This document shows positions 36,281 to 47,035 of a stretch of 64,000 bases of DNA, one piece after another. The position numbers and the translations under genes are program-made. Numbering within the stretch: the first letter of the stretch is position 1; every line of letters begins with the position of its first letter. The notes beneath the pieces are model-generated. The model was not told the origin of the DNA and made no database searches. It saw only the letters and a list, made by a program, of their open reading frames with translations. Source of the stretch: Irpex lacteus (Eukaryota; Basidiomycota; Agaricomycetes; Polyporales; Irpicaceae); assembly GCA_001986395.2 (NCBI GenBank), contig MQVO02000002.1:1488001-1552000 (forward strand), given 5' to 3'.

Positions 36281-37632
36281 GTCGTGTCCAGCACGAGAGG
36301 TGAAAGAGTGAATGAAGGTCGAGGACAAGGAGCAAATCGCGTTCAGGCGCAGCACCAGCAGCGATACATGGGAGGTGGTTGACAACCGAGTATAAATAGA
36401 GCATGGATAAGCCCTCGGAGGAAGTCGAAGATCGGCTAGATGGTTACCTACCTGGAGGCATGCGCGACATCTTGTTGCGAGGGTGGTATGTAATTCGATA
36501 ATGGAGAGGAAGTTCGTGAGAGGTCGTGAATAAGTCGTGTTCAAGCAGATATAACGAGAGTCAGCGGGTGGCTGTGCAATGTGCACGTCAACAGCAGAGG
36601 CGAATGCTGCGCCAGGCGGTGGCGTCGCGGGCGGTGAAGATGAGAGAAACAAGACAAGGATGCAGTTGGCGCCTGCTCCCCTCGCCGAGGTGGCCACGCA
36701 GGACCATGCCACAACAATCACACAACCTTCACAGCGCAATATGCATATCGATCCGTGTGAGCGCAAAATGCTATTGTGCAACGATATTCTCACAAATAGG
36801 GCAAGGCAGGAATAGCATTATCCATACTGGCCATAGTACATACATACGACAGAACATTGATCATCGAAGATATCTATCATCGACTTGCCAAAGTTATGGG
36901 CAGCAGAACAGGAAGCAGGGGCATTCGAAACAAGCAAGACCGAGGGAACCGAGACAGACCAGATATCATCAGCAGAATAGTGGAAAGACACCTTCTAGTA
37001 AGCAAGTAGCCAAAGGCCGATAAGTTGGAGGTTTGGTTGGATCGGCAGGTATGTTGGTCGACAGTAGGAAGACATGGACTCGCTTGGACGAGCTGTAGGT
37101 TGCACAAAGTTATCACAAAGAGCCTGAAGAACGCAGACCGCTCGCGAACGGGCAGCGAGAAATGGATGGATGTCCCAAAAAGGAAGGTCACGCGGAGAAG
37201 TTATATACTCGGCAAATGCCGACAACTATGCAGTACCACCAAGCCACCGGCAGCGCCCTCCTGAACCAAATTCAGCAACATCGTCGGCGTCGGCTGCAGC
37301 ATCCTCAAGACCCAAGGTTCGTCGAATTCATGCTAAAACTATGCTCGTATACTCTGTTACTGACCTCTTCGCCGTCGCTGTAGGTAATCCCTCGTTTGCC
37401 TCACTAATGTGAGTATACATCTACAAGCTTATCCCGGTGATGATTGTTTGGGAGGCCATGTGAGGAAGGAAGTTGCAGAGGTGGAAAGAGACATTTGTGT
37501 GGAGAATGGAGGACTGGCTGAGCTTGCTATCAGGGAGAGAGACGTGATTATAGCCGTGGATATGGCCGGAGTCTAGGGCAAGCAAGCAGTGAGGACTTAT
37601 GCTGACAAGTCTTGTTGTCTCTAGCATCACCA
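36281..37632. other. intergenic plus RPL34 5' untranslated region with a probable leader intron
   Basis: Nothing coding is recognised. A donor GTGAGTATAC near 37410 and an acceptor TCTCTAG at 37617-37623, nine bases before the RPL34 ATG, suggest a leader intron of about 210 nt. See findings for a box C/D-like pattern in it. Confidence 0.4.
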
Positions 37633-38089
37633 ATGGCCCAACGTGTCACCCTCCGCAAGCGCACGCCGTACAACACCACCTCTAACCGCAGGCGTGTGGT
37701 GAAGACCCCCGGTGGCAAGCTTGTCTACCACCACCTGAAAAAGCTTCCCACTGCCCCCAAGTGCGGTGACTGTGGCATTGCTCTCCCCGGTGTACGCCCC
37801 CACCCCATGCCGATGTGTGTAATCTTCTTATTCATATTCCACCTCTAGATCCCCGCTCTCCGCCCCCGTCAATACGCCACGATCTCCAAGAGGCAGAAGA
37901 CCGTTCGCCGGGCATACGGTGGTTCACGATGCGGTGACTGCGTCAAGCAGCGGTACGTGTACGACTTGTTCTTTCCCCACCCAATTTCTTACAATCTTCT
38001 TTTACAGCATTCTCCGCGCCTTCTTGGTTGAGGAGGCCAAGATCGTGAAGAGGGTCATCAAGTCCCAGCAAAAGCCCGGCCGCAAGTAA
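37633..38089 (+). CDS. RPL34: 60S ribosomal protein L34 (eL34)
   Basis: Large-subunit ribosomal protein. Exons 37633-37791, 37849-37952 and 38008-38089 sum to 345 nt (114 aa plus stop), the normal length. Motifs: MAQRVTLRKRTPYNTTSNRR, TPGGKLVYHHLKK, KCGDCGIALPGIPALRPRQY (first half of the zinc-binding cysteine pair), and RRAYGGSRCGDCVKQRILRA with the second CxxC. The frame is intact, unlike RPL31. Confidence 0.96.
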
Positions 38090-38674
38090 ATCATGTATGA
38101 CACTTACGGCTTCGATTCATGGGATTCCTTTCTATTTCACTGTGTTCCTTGCTGTCCAACATATGCTGTGAAATTCAAATGCGACAGACCGACGTGCCGA
38201 GGGTAGACGAGAGTTAACGGTGGTTCTTTGATCGTTTGGCGTACACCTCAGCTATTATGGCGACAACATGCCCCATCCCTGCATTCTTCCCCTTTACTTC
38301 ACCATTGCAATATTATGCACGTGTATCACATACAACTGTTCGTCACGATGCACGATGGCTTTGCGCAGTGAGTTCGTGAGTTATGAGCCCTCTTGAGCGC
38401 TGTAATCTATGGTGAGAATGATCTATATCCTACTGTCCCGAATGATTGTTCACCTGAACATCTTTGTCGCCGCATGCTTCGCTCTGTGCACCAGCAATCG
38501 ATGCGGTGAGAAAGAGCGGGGCCGAGTGCGCGTCCCGATATGAGCGAGTCGCACACTCTGGATCTTGCCACATACTCAGGTCGAAATTGATTATCGTCTC
38601 TACCTACAACGGTCATCAAGGCTGCTACTAACCTTCCTAGACTATCGCTAGATTCAACATAATCTCATAGACCG

Positions 38675-39885
38675 ATGGCGAAACGACTATCAACCAAAGA
38701 AGACTATCAGACCCTCATAGACAGCTACGATACTTGGCTCTTCGATTGTGATGGTGTTCTATGGGAAGGAAACAGGTTAATCCCAGGAGCGACTGACCTG
38801 TTAGCGTATTTACGCACACATAGTATGTGTTATGTCCTAAATAATCAATGCGTTGCATGCTTGGAATGAGACTAAAACTCTACAATCTCTAGAGAAGTCG
38901 GTGATCTTTGTGACAAATAATGCAACGCAGTCAAGGAGGATGTACAAGGGCAAGTTCGATAAGCTTGGTGTAGAGGCACATGTGGTGAGCAACCCTGATC
39001 ACGATTGCGTGTTTGGAGAGGGCTGATATTCCGAGAGGTATGTAGGACGAGATCTTTGGGTCTGCATACGCATCCGCGGTGTACATCTCCTCTGTCTTGA
39101 AGCTGCCCAAGGACAAGAAAGTATACGTCGTCGGTATGGCAGGTATCGAAGAGGAACTAGCTGTAGAAAACATCCAATATCTCGGTGGGACTGTGAATCG
39201 CTATTTCTCTCATTTACCTATACGATAGCACTCAAGTCAATGCACACAGGATCCTGCAGACAATACCTTGGAGCCCTTCGATTTCGGCAGTTGGAACCCC
39301 GACCCTAACGTCGGCGCAGTCCTCTGTGGTCTCGATCTCTCTGTGAACTACACCAAGCTTTCGAAAGCCTTCCAATACCTCCTGCGCAACCCCGATTGCG
39401 AGTTCCTCGCGACCAACGGCGATAGCACCTATCCATCTGCGCATGGTCTGCTCCCTGGTGCCGGGGCGGTCATGTCGCCAGTGAAGACCGCACTGGGGAG
39501 GGAGCCGTTGTATATCGGGAAGCCTAATCCAACGATGCTGGAATGCATCAAAGCCAAGTGAGTAGATACCTAGAATGGCTTGGGTAGCTCTCATGCGTAA
39601 CGATCGCTGATTCACGCTCTCCTTAGACATGACTTTGACCCTAAGAGAACGATCATGGTCGGCGATAGGCTGAACACCGACATCGAGTTTGGTAGGAACG
39701 GCGGGCTGTCGACCCTACTCGTCCTATCGGGTAAGCAGGATCCTTGTGAATAATGATACGAAAGACGACTGACCGATCTACTAGGTATCACGAAGGAATC
39801 CGAGATAACTGGTCCGAATGCGTCTCCTACTGTCCCGGAGTATGTGACGGGCTCAGTGGGTGACTTCCGTGTCGTCATTTCATAG
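38675..39885 (+). CDS. PHO13: HAD-superfamily 4-nitrophenylphosphatase / phosphoglycolate phosphatase (Pho13 type)
   Basis: Metabolite-repair phosphatase of the HAD IIA group, cytosolic. Motif I is [12 protein letters not shown] (nucleophile and acid-base Asp), motif [14 protein letters not shown], and the C2 cap region runs through [16 protein letters not shown] and [16 protein letters not shown]. Motif III Lys sits in [13 protein letters not shown] and motif IV in [20 protein letters not shown]. Six or so exons, all in frame; ends VISTAG-type stop at 39883-39885. It catalyses removal of phosphate from 2-phosphoglycolate and related toxic by-products in studied relatives; substrate here is by family. 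Confidence 0.93.
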
Positions 39886-40682
39886 ACGTGCTATACCGTA
39901 CAGCAGGGAATTGTTGGAATAGAGACATGGTCATAGATGCGCTGTATCTTGAAACTTAAACTCTTGCCGTATGCTCGTTTCGGCTCGGATAACACCATGG
40001 TACGCGACCGCCGACTACTGAAGTCCATTTCGTGTATCAGGACGTAAGCCCTGGTGCTCCGCCCTCATCCTCTTTTTTGGGCCTTAGCAGCCCCGTATTT
40101 CTTCTCTCATGTTTAGGAAGGCCGACTCGCGTTGTCGTAAGACATTATCAAGAATCCTTACTCTTGTACTGACGTTGACATGCATTACTTAGTTGGGTGG
40201 TACATTCAATGCTAACGTCGACTTGTGCACTCTGACTCGAGAAGGGATCATAAAAGTTCGTGAATGCGATGTGTAACAAAATGACCAGAAACCCGAGCGC
40301 TAATGATGAAGTCGAAGAAGCAGCCGAGTGGCTCTATGATAATCGGTATCGCGACGACGCATCGTCCCCATCCACTTCGTCCCTCCACCTTTGCTCCACC
40401 TCATCCCCTATTCCTACAACAAGACCCGATAATCCTACACCCCAGAATCCCATACTTTTGAAATAATCGACGATAATAATTTATCATGTCGTGTCCGAGG
40501 AACAAAATGTGATGAAGAGATGTCCGAGAACGAAGGGTGGACACCCCTTGAGAAACTTGCACGTGTGGACACGCGAAGCCTCGAGTCGTACAGCAACTGT
40601 TCTATTGTGGTCCTGGTCAGCTAATGTTCGTCTGCAAAGACGAAACACATGTACTTACAAAGTGCTGATCGTGCTAGGCAGC
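39886..40682. other. intergenic
   Basis: 3' region of the HAD phosphatase gene and downstream flank of the pheromone-like gene. A Pro/Ser/Thr-rich plus-strand frame at 40260-40466 has no recognisable features. Confidence 0.35.
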
Positions 40683-40799
40683 TCATGCAATCACGCATCT
40701 TGTTGTGCTGCTGCTGCTACTGCTCTCCTCGTCGTAGGGAAGCTGCTCCTCTGGGAGTGGTGACGCGATGATAAGTGTCTCGGTGGTGAAAGCGTCCAT
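40683..40799 (-). CDS. probable lipopeptide mating-pheromone precursor (CaaX)
   Basis: A 38-codon frame. It begins MDAFTT, a start seen often in mushroom B-mating-type pheromone precursors (MDxFTT), is acidic in the middle (PEEQLPYDEE), and ends with a run of six Ser, TTR and the CaaX box CVIA, then TGA. CaaX Cys would be farnesylated and carboxymethylated, and the mature peptide exported as in Ste6-type systems. TATAAA lies 107 nt upstream (40911-40906) with a pyrimidine-rich leader between, as in highly expressed genes. No ER/EH processing pair is visible; the DEE-Ser junction may serve. No STE3-type receptor is in the window, so it could be an unlinked pheromone or another prenylated peptide. 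Confidence 0.6.
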   Translation of the reverse strand: MDAFTTETLIIASPLPEEQLPYDEESSSSSSTTRCVIA

Positions 40800-40905
40800 T
40801 GCGGTAGGAGGAGTAGTGAGCTTCCGAAGGAAGAGAGGTCTGAGAAGACTGGTAGAGTAGGGTAGCGAGTGAAGCTGAGGAGCAGCTGGTGCGACATTGT
40901 CAGAC

Positions 40906-40911
40906 TTTATA
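40906..40911 (-). promoter_or_regulatory. TATA box of the pheromone-like gene
   Basis: TATAAA on the minus strand, 107 nt before the ATG. The leader between is rich in CT tracts, the usual fungal initiator context. Confidence 0.55.
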
Positions 40912-42583
40912 CTGCCGCCAATGGAAACGTAAACAATTAGAAGCCGACGGTGCGAAATCGCTGCGCCCGAACACAGACTAGTCCGTCATCGCAGGTGACG
41001 GCCCCAGTGTCCAGATGTGCACACAAAAGACTTTTCGCCGGTAAGCGCCCACCTTATTGTTATGCTTGCACTGTCGGATTTCATGAACACACAAACCTTA
41101 TCGCCTCATCACCACAGAAGTGGCCAGTGAGGCAAGACAATCAACGGATATAGCTTCCGAAACTTTTTGTTAGGGGCCTGTCCTGAGGATGCAATGCGAA
41201 AAGTATTGAGTACGCTTTGCAGATCGCGGTACCGCACATGCGCCATATCTGCTGTACTTCTCAGCACCAGCTTAACCTAACATTGAGTATAGACCGCACT
41301 AGAATCAGCAATTTGCGCCTCTATCAATGTCGCACGAAACATGATTACTCACCGGAACTGGAAGCCCGACACTTCAGACAATAAGACGAACACGATGTGG
41401 CCTAAGCACCGAGATCCGTGCGCCGAATTACCTGCGTGCAGTCAATGCAATTGTCGCTGGAGATTAAAGTACCTGATTAGCAACTGTGCACTTACAATTT
41501 ACCGCCTGAAGTCAGGTACACGCCGTAAAGGACCACATGCATCCTACTGTAGACGGCCGCAACAACGGAACCCAGGACTTGTGGAAGGCTACCACTAGAA
41601 TCACGTAACCACTCCTTGCAAATGTATGAGGTACATCCACTTGCACAACAATTGCATAAGCTGGATGCGCGCTATAGGCAGAGTGTGTCTTCGGAATTTG
41701 TGCCTAAGCATGAGCGCGACGGACGTGAAGCGCTTCCCGCGTCGGCCAGCTGATGAGGTCCAGTTCCTGACTGATATAGATGTACGTATGTGAATGAGAA
41801 TGAATCATGACGAAGGACGCCAACATACCATTCTACCTCGTACACCTTGCACAGTAACCAAGAATAATTGCACACTGATTCACGTCGCTGCACAGGAATG
41901 TAGTTCCGGCGCACCTCAGTGGTAGCAGCTGCCTGTGCGCGTGTAGGCTGCGAGCTCCCAGGCTGCCTTTCCAAGTTCCGATAGCTTCACGGCGTCATGG
42001 TCTGTTCACCCCGGTGGCGCTTCCCCTGGCCATACTATAGTTTTAGAAGTCTAGATACCTTGGGCAATCAACTAGCACTGTGATGCACGAGAAGCAGACG
42101 TTGGTTCACTGTCTGATGTTCGGTACGCCACCTTGGGGAAGTGATCGCCCTCAACAATAACGATGTCGGTATCAAACATGGTCTGGTATCAAGAATACAG
42201 GTGTTAGAGCAGCCATGAGTCAATAAGAAGGGCATACCTCTCAATATCAGTGACGGAGGCTGTTGAAACTTGAACGCCACACCGTGAGTGCACAGAAGTC
42301 TGCGCTATCAAGAGGCGCGAGCTATCTCGTTCTTCCCACTGTGCATATGTGCGTGTTTATGATAGCCAGTGCCATTGCATGTTATCTATGTGTCGTGGTA
42401 GATACGGTGGTGGTGCTGTTAGCGGGAATTATGTTTATGATGGCGGTCGAGGAGAAAGGTGTCTATGGGCGCCTGCTAGACCTGTTTCGGCGATCAAGAA
42501 ACTTTCGTACATTGACCTCTAACCAACAGCTATAGGAGCAAAACACTCGTTCACAGCTCTCCTAATCAATCAGCTACACCAGT
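40912..42583. other. gene-poor interval
   Basis: About 1.7 kb without a recognisable gene. A hydrophobic plus-strand frame at 42263-42535 (VHMCVFMIASAIACYLCVVV) could be a membrane segment, but has no splice or family support. Confidence 0.35.
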
Positions 42584-44318
42584 ATGACGAAGGGATTGGT
42601 GTCCGAGAGCTCTTCTCTGAAATCGCAGAAAAAGAACGAAAAATCCGTCGTTGGTGCACCTTCGCAGCGCACACAGGCGAGCCGCAAAGGAAAGAAAGCA
42701 TGGAGAAAACATATTGACTTGGACGATGTGGAACAAGGTCTGGAGGAGATGAGGACAGAGGAAAGGGTAACCGGGTATGGATATCATCGTGTGGTTACCG
42801 AATATTGGTACTGAAAGCGTGCAAATCCTACCTCGTATAGGTCTACTCTGCAACAGAAAAGTAATGAGGAGCTATTCCAAGTGGACGTTACAGGAGATGA
42901 ACAAGGTCAGTCTGTTGCTTGACATTTATTGATAAGCTTGTCTCACGATGTCCAAAGTCCGTCGAAGACTACCCAAAGTGTCCTTTTCTCAACTCTCCTC
43001 CGCCAAAATCCTTGCACAACGATCAGCCGTCCCAGCAGTAACAACTCGTGCCACTTCAGCTTCATCCCTAAAACACAAGAAGATTTCACACGAAGAGAAG
43101 GAGAGACTGCTGAGAATAGGCAAACGGCCGCGCAAAGGACCGTTCAATGCGGTCATGGATTCTACAGAAGCTGGTGAAGGAAGTGCACTGATGGAAGTGA
43201 CGGAAGCAGTGAAGAACAGTGGAAAATACGATGTATGGGACGCAGAGGATGTCGAGATGGTTGATGCACACCTACCAAGCAAGAAGCCCTCCGTGAAGGT
43301 AAGTTGTTGGTCCATTATAGATGTGTTTCGTTGCTCATCCTCATATATCCAAGCCACCGCCCTTGCCTCACCCGAGAGAGCACATCTTACTATCTGCGGT
43401 ACCCTCGCCTCACGAAGGAACGTCATACAATCCACCAGTCTCATCGCATCTGGAGCTCCTGCGGACTGCTCACGAAAAGGAGGAAGAGCGTGTGAGGAAG
43501 GCAGAAGAGATTGCCAAAACCAAGGACAAAATCCTACAGGCTCGCCATGATGCTCCAGAGGATGTACCCGTAGGCGTGCCGGCGGGGATGACAGTCCAGG
43601 AACTGGACGATGAAGAGATGACGAATGAGCTGGAGGCTGTCTTGCCCGCAAAGAAGATACCGGAAAGGAAAACAAAACAGGAGAGACGGAAGGCCGAGAA
43701 ACGGTTGGCAGAGGTACGCCCGAAGTCGCTATGTATTCTCGGTTCTGTGGATCTAAAGATACGGCATCACCCCGTAGAAACGCGCTCTTGCAGAGAAAGT
43801 CGCTCAGAAACGGTTCCTCGCATCCGTCCATGCAGCAAGATCACTCAGAAAAACGCTCTGCAAAGACATGGCAGAACGAGAACGCCTTCGTCTAGAGCGT
43901 AACCAACAGCTTATACACGAAACGCTCAAAAGCGGGCTTGCGGGGCAACGCCTCGGTAGACATTTCGTGCCCGAAGGCGACGTTGACGTGCAGCTAGGCG
44001 AAGATCTGACTGAGAGTCTCCGCGCGCTCAAGGTAAGCACCCCGTCAACTCGCGCTTTCGTTGCTGTGAAAGAAGCTAAACAACTTATGTCCGCCCAGCC
44101 GGAGGGCAACCTGTTCAAAGACCGCTTCCTCAGTATGCAACAACGAGCACTCATCGAACCACGCGTTCCTGTTCTGTGCGTATACAAACTCTATGTGTGT
44201 ATCATTTTACCACTTGATCTCACGCGGCATCGCTTCATATAGTCCTACGAAACGCAAGCATAAAATCAAGGAATACGAGAAACATGCCTTCAAGCGTTTC
44301 GACCGTGAACAAGTCTAA
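42584..44318 (+). CDS. NOP53: Ribosome biogenesis protein Nop53 / GLTSCR2 family
   Basis: Nucleolar 60S assembly factor that in yeast recruits the exosome helicase Mtr4 for 5.8S maturation. Start MTKGLVSESSS at 42584. Family core: SRKGKKAWRKHIDLDDVEQG and LEEMRTEERVTG; later VRRRLPKVSFSQL, RPRKGPFNAVMD, SYNPPVSSHLELL, ERKTKQERRKAEKRL, RLGRHFVPEGDVDVQLGEDL, EGNLFKDRFLSMQQR and LIEPRVPVL-PTKRKHKIKEY. C-terminus FDREQV, TAA 44316-44318. Seven exons, all in frame. It is convergent with CSN1 (353 nt between stops). Confidence 0.93.
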
Positions 44319-44671
44319 TTCTCTGGCTAACCAGTCGAGCTATAGCCCATCGTACACCTCCCGTACATCCTCCGGATGCTGGGGTGTAAATGCCCATGTC
44401 ATAACAATCGAGTGTAGTGGGTATGGTGTCCTCTCTATGTTGCACGAGGCCCGCACAATTTTGAAAGGGCTTATCATCTACTTGTATCGTTTGTGGAGGC
44501 ACATTTCGTATTCCTTGTATCCCCGTCGTCCCGTGTCTTTTCTGGGTCATATGCATACAGTATCCTTGGGAACCCGACAGCGCGAGTTGCGAATTCTACA
44601 AATACAAGAGTGCGCGGTATGTACATGAAATGCAAGCTGCTCGTTGCAGCAACGGCTATCGGTTAGGAGCA

Positions 44672-46534
44672 TCAGTAGTGGTCAGATGAGAGGAGCTCGC
44701 TAGGGTGGACTGTTGTTTGTTGGGAGGACTTCGGGGCCTTGATGATCAGCTCTGCTTGCTGACTATATTTAGAGATTAGATGGGCGTAAGGAAGATGAGA
44801 ACAATGAAGTAACGCACAGTCGCATGCGAAGCAGTAGTTTGCGGTTGGTCGCCTGCATATCCCTACCGGCCTTCAATGCGCGAGAATACAAAGCAGCCCG
44901 CTGGTCCGTATCTTTGGCTTTGAGGATCTGTGCCATGCCATCATTTAGTATAACGATCAACTATAGCCCACGGCACTTACCTTGTTTTGCTTATCTATCC
45001 TCGCCTGAATCTCACCCGCCTGAATAAGCGAAACGACCTGTTGCTCCAAATAGTCAGGTGTCCAGCCGAATGCGGCACTGAGACTCTCTAGCTTGATGGA
45101 CGCGAACGGTTGGAAGTATAGCACCAGCGCGCGACTCCGTATGTGGTTGGTCAGATTCACAACGTGTGACGAGAGATACAAATCAAGGAAGTGTCTCGTC
45201 TACGGTTGCCCGGGTTGAGTCTCAGACCTATCCATTCAGATGAGGGACACATACCGAATAGCGATCGAGGATCTCCAGGACTGCCTTAAACTTGCTGGAC
45301 ATATAGGCCTCGACGAGCTCTCTGACGTATGGCTCTTGCTCTACGTATACTCCGAAGGAGTCGTTGTCGATCAGCTGAGCTTTGATCGATGATCTCGGGA
45401 AGCTCGCCAGCGCACATAGGGTACCGTATATCGCGATATCGGAGGCAGAGATGAGCTGCATGCGAAACTTAGATATCACCCTGTGCTTGTAGAAACAAGA
45501 AACACTCACAGTACCAATCCAGTTTCCGAGAGATTTGATGGAACCGATTTTGAGGAAGTAGCTGGCGGCCTTATCGTACGTGCCTTGGGCCATATGGGAC
45601 AACGCAGTGGCGAGATCCAGCTTCGACTGCACTTTCTCGCGCTCTGCAGCGATCTTCTCCTTTCCTGGTGGAGCTGAGGTTGCCGTTGGTCCTTGGTTCG
45701 AGTTGCGAAGGATGTTGGTAGTGGCATCGAGTGCAGGCTCTGCTTTGTAGACGTAACTGGTGATGAGGCCAAAGTTCCGACTCTCAATGAGCAGCTGTGG
45801 CGGTAGAATTAGGGTAATGAAATGGAATGGTGAGAACAACCAAAAAGGATGGGACTTACTTCAAGAACAGATAGACACATGTCTAACACGTGCTGACTCG
45901 TCGTGCAAACGTCTCTTAGCTTTTGATACTGCTTCAAGGATGATTGATAGTCTCCAATCGTCCGATAGAATTCGCCCAAGTCTCGGTACGCCATCTGTAC
46001 GCATCTCACTTAGTGAGATGTCTAGACACTTGATGAGCATAGTACGCACCCGGATACTCTCTTTGATCATGTTACTCGTGTAAGTCTTCAACTCGACCTC
46101 CAGCTTTACTCTGTCCTCATTGTTCCTTCGCGCCAACTCATCCAGCCATGCCTGGTCCACCTTAGTCAATTCTTCAAAAAGTGGGAATTCGTCTTGCCCA
46201 GCAGCAGCCTGCTCGTATGCATAGTGCAGCGCAGTGACAATATTTGCATCTCTCAGCTGTGGAGCATGGGCCATAGCAATCTGCAGGGCTTGTGGTGCGA
46301 TAGAGGGACTCTGTTGAATGATCCATGCCAGTCTGTCTACAACGGTTCTTCCTGGAGTATTCAAACGCAAAGTTTAGGGCAGTTTCGTATAGACGACGGT
46401 AAGAGACACGGACCACTGTAGCTAGAGATGTAGTTCTCCAAGTCAAACGGATGGGCTTCGTCTACAGGAACGGCGTTGAGTCTCCTGGCTTTGGAAGATC
46501 CAACAATCTGAACCTCTGGTTCGTCGATATCCAT
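44672..46534 (-). CDS. CSN1: COP9 signalosome subunit 1 (Gps1)
   Basis: Scaffold subunit of the COP9 signalosome, which removes Nedd8 from cullins. Start MDIDEPEVQIVGSS at 46534. The helical repeat region has RTVVDRLAWIIQQSP, ANIVTALHYAYEQA, MAYRDLGEFYRTIGDYQSSL (TPR-like) and KLDLATALSHMAQGTYDKAA. The PCI domain covers DIAIYGTLCALASFPRSSIK, EPYVRELVEAYMSSKFKAVL and HIRSRALVLYFQPFASIKLE, with the winged helix WTPDYLEQQVVSLIQAGEIQ. The C-terminal helix carries the RDMQATNRKLLLRMRL segment and ends SSDHY, TGA 44672-44674. All splices keep frame. Confidence 0.93.
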
Positions 46535-46975
46535 GGCTGGTAGTGTTTAGGCCGCGGTAAGATGTTTCTGGTCGTTGTGCAGAAACAAGCTGCGTGCTCT
46601 GCCACACACCCACGCGTTCTACTACTGCCACAAAGCGCGTCTATCTCATGGACGCGTACTGACAAGCGCCCGTAGATCATCGTCATTCTTTCCCCGCATT
46701 AATATTTTTATCAGAACTTCCTCCTCTGAATACTAGGGAACTTGTGAAAGTTCTACGGAAATACAGACGGAAATAAAACACCGAGTTCAATATGGATCAT
46801 CGCATCACCTGGTCCTCAAACTCCACCCCTCGCCCATCTCTCGACCCGTCGGTCCGCCAACCTCACTTCGCTGTGATGACGACGTGATGGACATTGGACG
46901 CGAACTTCGGTAGGTGACTGCTGACCGTCGCAAATCATAGAACGTGACCTTCTGTTCCATGCATTTTTGAGTACG

Positions 46976-46983
46976 TATATAAG
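46976..46983 (+). promoter_or_regulatory. TATA box of the GH28 gene
   Basis: TATATAAG 53 nt before the ATG of the pectinase gene, in the roughly 500-nt divergent region shared with CSN1. Confidence 0.55.
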
Positions 46984-47035
46984 AGAGAAGGCCTGAGGTG
47001 TGTTGGGCTACCCTCTTCCATAACTTCAGCAAGAG

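Noticed and set aside
37421..37633. Minus-strand 70-codon frame in the RPL34 leader
   Set aside because: It is antisense to a probable leader intron and has no family features.
39930..40035. Second pheromone-like frame on the minus strand starting MDFSS and ending C-C-T-V
   Set aside because: The residues after Cys are not aliphatic-aliphatic-X, the frame overlaps the 3' end of the HAD gene, and it lacks the acidic centre.
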